Assembly: GCF_037645805.1 (NCBI RefSeq) | Contig: NZ_JBBEXE010000009.1 | Location: 62,001 to 126,000, forward strand | Direction of reading: 5' to 3' | Origin: Leptobacterium_A meishanense | GTDB lineage: Bacteria > Bacteroidota > Bacteroidia > Flavobacteriales > Flavobacteriaceae | Length of the DNA stretch: 64,000 bases | Part shown: one piece after another, positions 18,929 to 26,984 of the stretch | Layout of the letters: the number at the start of each line of letters is the position of its first letter | Numbering within the stretch: position 1 is the first letter of the stretch | Notes under the pieces: generated by a model | The model's database searches: none | What the model saw: the letters and a program-made list of their open reading frames with translations, nothing else | What the model was told of the DNA's origin: nothing | Translations under genes and position numbers: made by a program

Positions 18929-19723
18929 ATGAGCGACACAACAATTAAAGTACCTACAATGGCTGAACTGATAGCAGAAGGAAAGCAACCCGATGTGCTA
19001 TTTTGGGTAGGCTGTGCAGGTAGTTTTGATGATAGGGCCAAAAAAATAACAAAAGCGTTTGTAAAGCTTCTTAATAAAGCGGAGATATCTTATGCAGTAT
19101 TAGGTACTGAAGAGAGTTGTACCGGTGACCCGGCCAAACGCTCAGGAAATGAGTTCTTGTTCCAAATGCAGGCTGTAACCAATATAGAAGTGCTCAACAC
19201 TTATGAAGTGAAAAAAATAGTTACAACATGTCCGCATTGTTTCAATACATTGAAAAATGAGTACCCCTCATTAGGGGGCAATTATGAAGTAATGCACCAC
19301 ACTCAATTCTTAAAATCGCTTATAGACGAGGGAAAACTGTCTGTTCAAGGAGGTGCTTTCAAAGGAAAACGGATCACATTTCATGACCCTTGCTACTTAG
19401 GAAGAGCTAATAATGTATATGAGGCCCCAAGAGCACTTATAAAAAAACTAGATGCCGAATTGGTAGAAATGCGTAAGTGCCGCAAAAATGGGCTTTGCTG
19501 TGGAGCAGGAGGAGCCCAAATGTTTAAAGAGCCTGAGAAGGGAGATAAGGATGTCAACATAGAGCGAACAGAGCAAGCATTAGAGACACATCCGCAGATT
19601 ATTGCGGCGGGCTGCCCGTTTTGTAATACCATGATGACAGATGGCATAAAAAACAAAGAAAAAGAAGCTGCTGTTCAGGTACTGGACGTAGCAGAATTAA
19701 TAGCAAATGCAAATGACCTATAG
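18929..19723 (+). CDS. (Fe-S)-binding protein with two CCG domains (HdrB/LutA-like)
   Basis: This soluble 264-residue protein has two cysteine-rich CCG repeats that can bind a non-cubane 4Fe-4S cluster, as in heterodisulfide reductase subunit B. The visible Cys motifs are VGCAGSFDDRA, EESCTGDPAKRSGNEFLFQ, TTCPHCFNTLKNEYP, HDPCYLGR, GLCCGAGGAQMF and AAGCPFCNTMM. I chose the ATG at 18929 (MSDTTIKVPTMAEL). The open frame extends 21 bp upstream, but that part is not conserved in character. It probably partners with the membrane Fe-S subunit at 17115-18443. No partner disulfide substrate can be named from sequence. Confidence 0.88.
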   Translation: MSDTTIKVPTMAELIAEGKQPDVLFWVGCAGSFDDRAKKITKAFVKLLNKAEISYAVLGTEESCTGDPAKRSGNEFLFQMQAVTNIEVLNTYEVKKIVTTCPHCFNTLKNEYPSLGGNYEVMHHTQFLKSLIDEGKLSVQGGAFKGKRITFHDPCYLGRANNVYEAPRALIKKLDAELVEMRKCRKNGLCCGAGGAQMFKEPEKGDKDVNIERTEQALETHPQIIAAGCPFCNTMMTDGIKNKEKEAAVQVLDVAELIANANDL

Positions 19724-19726
19724 TAT

Positions 19727-20212
19727 ATGTTAGTAACATTTGATACTTTACCAGATTCATCAAGAATATGGATATATCAATCCAATCGAAAATTTTCTGA
19801 TATTGAGATAGCCGAAATAGAAAAAAAACTAAAAGTGTTTCTTGAGGAATGGACTGCTCATGGAGCTAATTTGCAAGCGTCGTATCAAATCAAATACAAT
19901 CGTTTTATCATCATTGCTTTAGATCAAGACCTACAAGCGGCTACAGGTTGCTCTATTGATACATCGGTCCGTTTCATTCAGCAACTGGAGCAGGAATACA
20001 ATATAGATTTACTCGATAAAATGAACGTATCTTATAAGCAAGGGGAATACATAACTTATAAACCGTTAATTGAATTTAAAAAAATGGCTAAAAACAAAGC
20101 TGTTTCGGGTAATACTATTGTGTTTAACAATCTGGTTGCTAATAAAGGAGAGTATTTAAAACATTGGGAAGTCCCTGCTAAGGAGAGTTGGCATTCCCGA
20201 TTTGTTAAATAG
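19727..20212 (+). CDS. Conserved hypothetical protein (frequently misnamed ABC transporter ATPase)
   Basis: This 161-residue protein is conserved next to the Fe-S oxidoreductase genes in flavobacteria. It begins 3 bp after the CCG protein. I see a compact alpha/beta protein with an acidic helix (EIAEIEKKLKVFLEEWTAHG) followed by beta strands (YQIKYNRFIIIALDQD) and a conserved GCSIDTSVRFIQQLEQEYNIDLLDKM block. There is no Walker A, Walker B or signature motif, so the name ABC transporter ATPase sometimes given to such proteins is unsupported. Function is unknown. Gene order suggests a link to the electron-transfer complex. Confidence 0.75.
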   Translation: MLVTFDTLPDSSRIWIYQSNRKFSDIEIAEIEKKLKVFLEEWTAHGANLQASYQIKYNRFIIIALDQDLQAATGCSIDTSVRFIQQLEQEYNIDLLDKMNVSYKQGEYITYKPLIEFKKMAKNKAVSGNTIVFNNLVANKGEYLKHWEVPAKESWHSRFVK

Positions 20213-20269
20213 TCCTAAAAAAGCTGTTTTTTCAACAAGTCTTTTTAATTTCAATTTCTGAAGGTGTTT

Positions 20270-23194
20270 ATGACAATCCAAACAATGCGGTACTTTTTAA
20301 TATTTGTGGCAATATTCTATCTACATGAAACTGTAGCACAAGTACATCCTTTAGTAACGAAAGATTCATTGGCACAGAATGAATGGGTAGATAGCCTATA
20401 CAACACAATGACATTGAAGGAGAAAGTGGGACAATTGTTCATGATAGATGTTTTCTCAGAAAAAGACACATTGCATACCAATCAAATAAAAAGAAATATA
20501 GCAAAATATCATATTGGGGGAGTTATATTTTCAAAAGGAGGCCCAAAACGACAGGCCAAGCTTACTAACGAGTACCAAGAACTTTCTAAAATACCGCTTC
20601 TTATTGCAATGGATGCTGAATGGGGATTGGCGATGCGGCTTGATTCAACCTATGCATACCCATGGAACATGACACTTGGAGCAGTTAGCGATAGTAAATT
20701 GATAAGAGAAACAGGTTATCAAATAGGGATGCATGCCAAACGATTAGGGGTCCATATTAATTTTGCTCCGGATATTGATATCAATACCAATCCTGATAAC
20801 CCTATCATAGGCAATAGATCATTTGGAGAAGATAAGGAAAATGTTACCCAAAAAGCGTTAGCTATCATGAAAGGCATGCAAGAAGCAGGAATTATAACCT
20901 GTGGGAAGCATTTTCCGGGACATGGGGATACAGATCAAGATTCACACAAAACACTACCTACTGTATCTTTTACAGAAGCACGCATTGACAGTGTAGAACT
21001 TTATCCATACAAAAAACTTATTAAAGAAGGGTTAGAAAGTGTTATGGTAGCCCATCTTAATGTACCTGCATTGGAAATGCGAAATGGCTATCCTTCATCT
21101 ATTTCAGAGAATATTGTCACCAAACTTTTAAAGGAAAAAATGGGATTTAACGGCCTCATTTTCACAGATGCATTAAACATGAAAGGGGCCACAAACTTTA
21201 CAGTTCCCGGAGATATAGACCTGGCAGCTTTTTTGGCAGGGAACGATGTATTGTTAATACCGGAAGATTTACCGAAAGCATTTGAAAAAATGACAACTGC
21301 ATATCAGAATGGGATCATATCAGAGGAACGGTTGGCACATTCCGTAAAAAAGATATTACAGACAAAATATAAAGTAGGGCTTCATAGTTATCAACCAATT
21401 AAAACAACCCATTTAATAGAAGACCTAAATACCATACATGATGAGTTATTACATGAAACGTTGGTAGAAAACAGTATAACTGTTGCAAAAAATAAATTGG
21501 ATTTAGTACCTGTGAGGAGCTTAGAAATAAAAAAAATAGCCTATGTGCCTATGGGAGATGACGATGGAAGCCATTTTTTAGATGCGCTAAAACGATATAC
21601 ACGTGTAGATAAAGTAACTGCAAACAGGCTTGATGAACTCCTAGAAAAGCTTAAACACTATAACCTGGTAATTATCGGCCTTCACCGTTCTAATGCAAAC
21701 CCATGGAAATCGTATAAATTTTCTAACAAAGAGCTTACCTGGCTTTATGAAGTTGCTAGAAACCACAATGTTATATTAGATGTTTTCGTAAAACCATATG
21801 CTTTAAAAGATATTATTTCCCTCAGTAATATTGAAACAGTTATTGTAAGTTATCAAAATAGTAAAGTAGCTCAGGAAAAATCGGCACAAGCCATATTCGG
21901 AGCTATTCCTTTCAAAGGGATATTGCCGGTGTCTGTTAACGAAGAGCTTCCTGTTAATTTGGGGACAACCACTAACTCACTATCAAGGCTTCGGTATGGA
22001 ATTGCAGAAAGTGTGGGAATAGACGGAACTTTTTTAAAGTATATAGACACTATTATGGAACGTGCAATTGACTCCATGATACTTCCCGGGGCTCAGATAT
22101 TAATAGCCAGAAAAGGGAAAGTGATCTATGATAAAAATTTTGGTAATACAACGTATGATTCAGGAGAGAAAATAAAATCTGACCATATATACGACCTGGC
22201 ATCATTGACCAAAATTTTAGCTACCTTACCAATGGTAATGAAACTAGAAGAAGCCGGAAAAGTTTCACTTCAATCGCCTTTAAAATCATTTTTTCCAGCG
22301 GCTAAAGGAACCAACAAAGAAGACATCCAATTGCTTGAAATGCTCTCTCACTATGGTAGGTTTAGACCATGGATACCATATTACTTAAATACGTTAGATT
22401 CGATAACAAAAAAACCTTCGGGAATTTATTACAGAAAACGAGCTGACGAATTTTATACTACAAAGGTTACAGGAAACTTATACCTCAGAAGCGATTATAA
22501 AGACACTATTGTCAATAGGATATTAGAGAGTGATTTACTGGGGAGAAAAGAATACCGGTATAGTGATTTGCCATATTACTTGCTTAAAGAATATGTAGAA
22601 AGAGAATATAAAAAACCGTTAGATGTCTTAACTCAAGAATACTTTTACAGTTCTTTGGGAGCTAATAATACTACATATAAGCCATTAGAAAAATTCCCAA
22701 GCAATAAAATTGTCCCTTCAGAAGAAGACACGTATTTCAGGTATCAACCTATTCGAGGATATGTTCACGATATGGGAGCGGCAATGCAGGGAGGTGTAGG
22801 AGGGCATGCAGGATTGTTTGGTAATGCCAACGATGTTGCTAAGATTATGCAGATGTACATGCAAGGAGGGTATTATGGAGGGAAACGGTATTTCAAGACA
22901 AGTACGATAGACCGTTTTAACACATGTTATTTCTGTGAGTATAACAACAGGCGTGGCGTAGGGTTTGATAAGCCTCAATTAGAAGAAGAAGGGCCTACCT
23001 GTGGATGTGTTTCTATGAACAGCTTTGGCCATAGTGGTTTTACGGGAACGTATACATGGGCAGACCCCGAGAAAGAAATAGTTTATGTATTTTTATCAAA
23101 CAGGACTTATCCAACTGCTGAAAACAGAAAGTTGATAACGGAAGGCACCAGAACGGTAATACAACAAATTATTTATGATGCTATCATAGATTAA
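20270..23194 (+). CDS. Glycoside hydrolase family 3 (NagZ-like) / serine beta-lactamase-like fusion
   Basis: This secreted fusion of about 974 residues joins two enzymes. A signal peptide (FLIFVAIFYLHETVAQ) is followed by a GH3 beta-N-acetylhexosaminidase domain (about 25-370) with the NagZ signature KHFPGHGDTDQDSHKTLP near 213-230 (the His/Asp dyad) and the nucleophile Asp in IFTDALNMKGA near 297. A GH3 C-domain-like part follows (about 420-570). The last 400 residues are a class C beta-lactamase/esterase-like domain with SLTK (Ser-x-x-Lys) near 645 and a late HSG motif near 920. The start is the ATG at 20270, which has AAGG just upstream. It likely acts on peptidoglycan fragments in the periplasm. 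Confidence 0.9.
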   Translation: MTIQTMRYFLIFVAIFYLHETVAQVHPLVTKDSLAQNEWVDSLYNTMTLKEKVGQLFMIDVFSEKDTLHTNQIKRNIAKYHIGGVIFSKGGPKRQAKLTNEYQELSKIPLLIAMDAEWGLAMRLDSTYAYPWNMTLGAVSDSKLIRETGYQIGMHAKRLGVHINFAPDIDINTNPDNPIIGNRSFGEDKENVTQKALAIMKGMQEAGIITCGKHFPGHGDTDQDSHKTLPTVSFTEARIDSVELYPYKKLIKEGLESVMVAHLNVPALEMRNGYPSSISENIVTKLLKEKMGFNGLIFTDALNMKGATNFTVPGDIDLAAFLAGNDVLLIPEDLPKAFEKMTTAYQNGIISEERLAHSVKKILQTKYKVGLHSYQPIKTTHLIEDLNTIHDELLHETLVENSITVAKNKLDLVPVRSLEIKKIAYVPMGDDDGSHFLDALKRYTRVDKVTANRLDELLEKLKHYNLVIIGLHRSNANPWKSYKFSNKELTWLYEVARNHNVILDVFVKPYALKDIISLSNIETVIVSYQNSKVAQEKSAQAIFGAIPFKGILPVSVNEELPVNLGTTTNSLSRLRYGIAESVGIDGTFLKYIDTIMERAIDSMILPGAQILIARKGKVIYDKNFGNTTYDSGEKIKSDHIYDLASLTKILATLPMVMKLEEAGKVSLQSPLKSFFPAAKGTNKEDIQLLEMLSHYGRFRPWIPYYLNTLDSITKKPSGIYYRKRADEFYTTKVTGNLYLRSDYKDTIVNRILESDLLGRKEYRYSDLPYYLLKEYVEREYKKPLDVLTQEYFYSSLGANNTTYKPLEKFPSNKIVPSEEDTYFRYQPIRGYVHDMGAAMQGGVGGHAGLFGNANDVAKIMQMYMQGGYYGGKRYFKTSTIDRFNTCYFCEYNNRRGVGFDKPQLEEEGPTCGCVSMNSFGHSGFTGTYTWADPEKEIVYVFLSNRTYPTAENRKLITEGTRTVIQQIIYDAIID

Positions 23195-23206
23195 TTAAAT
23201 CAAAAC

Positions 23207-24334
23207 ATGAAAATAGCTATAGTATGCTACCCTACCTTTGGCGGTAGTGGCGTAGTTGCCACTGAATTAGGAATTGCTCTTGCAAATAGGGGACACGAAG
23301 TTCATTTTATTACATACAAGCAACCAGTAAGATTGGCATTTTTAACCAAGAATATTCATTTTCACGAAGTTCATGTGCCTGAGTACGACTTATTTCATTA
23401 TCAACCATATGAATTGGCTTTGTCGAGTAAACTGGTAGATATGGTAAAACTGTACAACATTGAATTATTACATGTACACTATGCCATTCCACATGCGTAT
23501 GCAGGCTATATGGCAAAAAAGATGTTACAAGAAGAAGGGATTACACTTCCAATGGTTACTACATTGCATGGTACAGATATTACACTTGTTGGCAATCACC
23601 CTTTTTACAAACCGGCGGTGACATTTAGCATCAATAAATCTGACATTGTTACTTCTGTTTCCAAGAGTTTAAAAGAAGATACGCTACGATTGTTTGATAT
23701 TAAAAAAGAAATTGAAGTTGTACCCAATTTTGTAGATGCAAGAAAATACAGTAAAGAATTTACAGATTGTCAGCGAGATATGATAGCAGATAAAAAAGAA
23801 AGAATCATTACTCATATAAGCAATTTTAGGAAAGTAAAACGTATTCCGGATATCATCCATGTATTCAACAAAGTGCAACAACAATTACCCGCTAAACTTG
23901 TTATGGTAGGTGAAGGACCTGAAAAAGAGCATGCAGAATATTTATGTGATACCTTAGGGATAACAGATAAGGTACTTTTTTTAGGAAATAGTAGGGAGAT
24001 AGACAGGATACTCTGTTTTTCTGATTTGTTTTTATTGCCTTCAGAGAATGAAAGTTTTGGTTTAGCCGCCCTAGAAGCTATGATAAACAGTGTACCTGTA
24101 ATATCTAGTAATACTGGAGGGATTCCAGAGGTAAATAAACATGGAGTAACAGGATTTCTCAGTGACGTAGGAGCTATAGAAGAAATGGCACAGAATGCTA
24201 TTTACATACTGAAAGATAAGGAAACACTAAATCGTTTTAAAACAAATGCAAAACAGGAAGCACTAAAATTTGATATTGACACTATTGTTTCTTTGTACGA
24301 ACAGATTTATCAAAAAGCATATGAATTAGCATAA
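23207..24334 (+). CDS. bshA: N-acetyl-alpha-D-glucosaminyl L-malate synthase BshA
   Basis: BshA is a GT4 glycosyltransferase that joins UDP-GlcNAc and L-malate in the first step of bacillithiol synthesis, a low-molecular-weight thiol used for redox balance. The 375-residue length matches the family. The N-terminus KIAIVCYPTFGGSGVVATELG is diagnostic (the GGSG loop binds the sugar nucleotide), with HVHYAIPHAYAGYMAKKM and the GT4 ExFGLxxLEAM element seen as SENESFGLAALEAMINSVPVISSNTGGIPEV near residue 280. It starts 12 bp after the GH3 fusion on the same strand. BshB and BshC are not in this window. Confidence 0.95.
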   Translation: MKIAIVCYPTFGGSGVVATELGIALANRGHEVHFITYKQPVRLAFLTKNIHFHEVHVPEYDLFHYQPYELALSSKLVDMVKLYNIELLHVHYAIPHAYAGYMAKKMLQEEGITLPMVTTLHGTDITLVGNHPFYKPAVTFSINKSDIVTSVSKSLKEDTLRLFDIKKEIEVVPNFVDARKYSKEFTDCQRDMIADKKERIITHISNFRKVKRIPDIIHVFNKVQQQLPAKLVMVGEGPEKEHAEYLCDTLGITDKVLFLGNSREIDRILCFSDLFLLPSENESFGLAALEAMINSVPVISSNTGGIPEVNKHGVTGFLSDVGAIEEMAQNAIYILKDKETLNRFKTNAKQEALKFDIDTIVSLYEQIYQKAYELA

Positions 24335-24344
24335 AATAAACAAA

Positions 24345-24803
24345 ATGAAAGTATTAGTTACGTTTATTATAATATCAATCCTTTTTTTTGTGACTAAGGA
24401 AGTGAATAGTATTGATGATCAACAAACATACCCATATAAGCTTATAGTACAAGATGTAATAGGTGGACCGGAAAACCCACAAATACTGGTAATTAAAGAA
24501 CCTTCATTATTACAAGAGTTTTATGCAAAAATCAATATGACCCGTAAACCCGGATTGGCTGTCCCAAAAGTAAACTTTAAGAAAGAGACCATTATTATAT
24601 TGTGTATGGGACTCAAAAAAACCGCAGGATACCAATCAAAGATTAATACTATAGAAGAACAAGAAGATACGATCATAGTTTATGTAGAAGAAATAACACC
24701 TGCTAAGGATGATTTTGTGCCAACTGTTATAACACAACCCTTTAGTGTATATAAAATACCTAAAAAAAATAAAAAGATTGTTTTTAGAAAAAAAAATAAT
24801 TGA
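24345..24803 (+). CDS. PrcB-family (protease complex subunit) secreted protein
   Basis: This 152-residue protein has an N-terminal hydrophobic segment (VLVTFIIISILFFVTKEVNS) acting as signal or anchor. The mature part has the short beta-rich PrcB-type fold, with LLQEFYAKINMTRKPGLAVPKVNFKKETIIILCMGLKKTAGYQSKI as the best-matching stretch (a Gly-Xaa-Lys-x-Ala/Thr-Gly-Gly/Tyr turn is characteristic). It lies 10 bp after bshA and probably ends that transcript. In oral spirochaetes PrcB is part of a dentilisin protease complex. Here the name indicates fold similarity only. The C-terminus is very basic. Confidence 0.6.
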   Translation: MKVLVTFIIISILFFVTKEVNSIDDQQTYPYKLIVQDVIGGPENPQILVIKEPSLLQEFYAKINMTRKPGLAVPKVNFKKETIIILCMGLKKTAGYQSKINTIEEQEDTIIVYVEEITPAKDDFVPTVITQPFSVYKIPKKNKKIVFRKKNN

Positions 24804-25093
24804 TCTTTAGAAGGTATCACCACACTTCACTTTTATACTCCTCTATTTTTTATATTAACTCTTATTTTAAAATTAAAAAATTTCTTAATTTTTAATTATT
24901 CTTAAACTGATATAAATTACTGCATTCACGTATTTTTTATATTGATAAAAGACAACTTCAAAATAAAATTAATTATTACATTTGATTGTAGGAAAAAAGC
25001 TAGCAATTAACCTATATTTTAATTATTTGACATGCAATATGGGGGAAGCCGAAAAGCCAGAATAGAGTAGGTGTAAACATTTAATTTTTAATT

Positions 25094-25270
25094 ATGAAAA
25101 TTAGTTTAAAAGATTTAAAAAGCGGTCTTAAAAGAGATGAAATGAGAGCCGTAAGAGGAGGCTGCGGAGGCGGCGGACTTAACAAGTGCTGTTGGAAAGG
25201 AACCAATAACTGTAGCACATGTACCAGTGGTACTATTTGTGTAGAAGGTGCCGAGCTAAGAGCATGTTAA
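25094..25270 (+). CDS. Double-glycine leader, cysteine-rich peptide precursor (candidate bacteriocin / RiPP)
   Basis: This 58-residue gene is easily missed. The leader (residues 1-23) reads MKISLKDLKSGLKRDEMRAV then RGG, which fits the Bacteroidota GG-type natural-product precursor pattern (LKxxL..RDEM..VxGG). Cleavage after Gly22-Gly23 would release a 35-residue core starting with Cys24. The core is Gly- and Cys-rich with seven Cys (24, 32, 33, 40, 43, 49, 58). Seven is odd, so three disulfides leave one free thiol. The next gene encodes a VKOR/thioredoxin disulfide-forming protein with a C39-like N-terminus, and the one after it a glycosyltransferase-like protein. A terminator follows 12 bp after the stop codon. 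A second precursor copy is not visible. Confidence 0.75.
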   Translation: MKISLKDLKSGLKRDEMRAVRGGCGGGGLNKCCWKGTNNCSTCTSGTICVEGAELRAC

Positions 25271-25282
25271 TTTAGCATTTTT

Positions 25283-25316
25283 GGGATTCCTTTTCAAAAG
25301 AGAGGAATCCCTTTTA
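25283..25316 (+). terminator. Terminator or attenuator after the peptide gene
   Basis: Arms GGGATTCCT (25283-25291) and AGGAATCCC (25303-25311) enclose an 11-nt loop and are followed by TTTTAT. Its position between precursor and modification genes is typical of peptide cassettes that make more precursor mRNA than enzyme mRNA. Confidence 0.7.
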
Positions 25317-25373
25317 TATAAAATTCATATACCTAAACTATACAATAGAATATTAATATAAACAGTTCCTCTA

Positions 25374-26984
25374 ATGACAGATGACTATAGTTTTAACTTT
25401 GTGTTTAAGTATATGGAGCATGAGGTCATTCCTTATGATGCTTCCGAATTTTTATTTCAAATAAAATCACATCCTGATTACCCAACATTATTATCAATAT
25501 CTGATACATTGACATTTTTTAATATCAATAATGGGGCTATTAGGTTGGATGTTTCAAAGCTTGACTTACTACCAGATCATTTTATCGGTTTATTAAAGGA
25601 GGCTAATGACGAATCTCAACTTTACTTTATAAATAGAAAAGAAGACAAGTTCGTCATTATGAAAGAGAAGACATTGTATGAAATTGACCGAACGACACTT
25701 GAAGAACGGTGGTTAGACCTTGTTTTATTAATAGAAGCCCCTAAAGAGGAAAAAAAGACCAGCAAAAAAAGATCAAACTACTTTTGGTTTCTACCTTCTC
25801 TGTTTTTCGGAATTTTATTAGCTACACTATTTCAATCCACAAATGATTTCTTCATTTTACTGTTTTTTATTTTACCTATTACAGGGATAATGCTATCAAT
25901 TGCCGCATTAAGAGAGTTATTTGGAGCAAAAAATAATTTTATAACTGCTTTTTGTAATGTTACTTCATATAACAGCTGTTTTTCTGTAGTGTCCTCTCAA
26001 AAATGGAGCATTTTAAAGCATATTAATTTTAGTGATTTAAGCATTGTGTTTTTTGCAAGTCAACTTTTTGGGTTGTTGTTATTTTTACTTGCAGATAATA
26101 TAGATCGTTTTTTTGATATTCAAAAAATTATTGTCTTAGGAGCTGTTCCAATCATACTGTTGTCAATATATTATCAAAAATTTGTAGAGAAGAAATGGTG
26201 CCCTATATGTTTGATGATCGGAAGTATTATTATTATAGAAGCAGTGTACCTGCTACTTTTTTTTGAGAATCAATTCATAATATCCTATAATGCAACAATA
26301 CTATTCAGTTTTGTATTTACTGGAGTTATATTGGTGTGGATATTGATGAAGAAAAGTCTGCTAGAACAAAAAGAACTAAAAGAGTTTCAATTGAAGGCCA
26401 ATCGTTTTCTGAGAAATTATGAGGTTTTTAGAAATTCATTACGCTCGGGGGATAAAAAAGAAACACCAACAAAGAATGTGATTTTCATGGGAAATCCAGA
26501 TAGCGAAACTCAAATTACAGTAATTACAAATCCTTTCTGTGGACATTGTAAAGAAGTACATGAAATTCTAGATACGGTTTTAGCAAAATATAGAGACCGT
26601 ATAGCTATTAAAGTAATAATCAAAACAAACTTTGAATTAGATAATGAGGAAACCAAAGATTTTTTCAGGACATTAATGACCAATTACTTGGAAAAAGGAG
26701 AAAAAGAATTCAATAAATTATTGCGACAGTTTTTTATATCCGGGAACATAAAAGAATGGTTAAACAAGCATAAATATGCTATAACAGAGAGGAATGAAGT
26801 AGATAACATATATAAGGCCATGAACCAATGGTGTATAAACAATAATATAAACTATACGCCGGCTATATTTATTAATGGATATGAGTATCCCAAGGCCTAT
26901 GAGAGGAAAGATATCGTATTTTTTATAGAAGATTTGATTGAAGATGAAGCTATTAAACAAGATTATAAATTACAAGAAGTATGA
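25374..26984 (+). CDS. C39-like / vitamin K epoxide reductase (VKOR) / thioredoxin-like membrane protein
   Basis: This 536-residue protein has three parts. Residues 1-120 resemble a peptidase C39 domain (SHPDYPTLLSISDTLTFFNINN) but have no catalytic Cys, so this part may bind leaders rather than cut them. Residues 135-325 are a four- to five-helix VKOR domain with the loop pair Cys194 and Cys202 and the CPIC motif at 276-279. Residues 365-536 are a periplasmic DsbA/thioredoxin-like domain with CGHC at 389-392 and a cis-Pro region YTPAIFING near 494-502. Such fusions make disulfide bonds, passing electrons to quinone. The seven-Cys precursor upstream is the likely client. The stop codon overlaps the next start (ATGA), so the two genes are translationally coupled. 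Confidence 0.85.
   Translation: MTDDYSFNFVFKYMEHEVIPYDASEFLFQIKSHPDYPTLLSISDTLTFFNINNGAIRLDVSKLDLLPDHFIGLLKEANDESQLYFINRKEDKFVIMKEKTLYEIDRTTLEERWLDLVLLIEAPKEEKKTSKKRSNYFWFLPSLFFGILLATLFQSTNDFFILLFFILPITGIMLSIAALRELFGAKNNFITAFCNVTSYNSCFSVVSSQKWSILKHINFSDLSIVFFASQLFGLLLFLLADNIDRFFDIQKIIVLGAVPIILLSIYYQKFVEKKWCPICLMIGSIIIIEAVYLLLFFENQFIISYNATILFSFVFTGVILVWILMKKSLLEQKELKEFQLKANRFLRNYEVFRNSLRSGDKKETPTKNVIFMGNPDSETQITVITNPFCGHCKEVHEILDTVLAKYRDRIAIKVIIKTNFELDNEETKDFFRTLMTNYLEKGEKEFNKLLRQFFISGNIKEWLNKHKYAITERNEVDNIYKAMNQWCINNNINYTPAIFINGYEYPKAYERKDIVFFIEDLIEDEAIKQDYKLQEV

Noticed and set aside
19727..20212. ABC transporter ATPase name for the 161-residue protein
   Set aside because: No Walker A, Walker B or LSGGQ motif is present.
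20213..20263. AAAAAAGC/TGTTTTTT stretch after the conserved hypothetical gene as terminator
   Set aside because: The stem is short and almost only A-T, so I did not list it.
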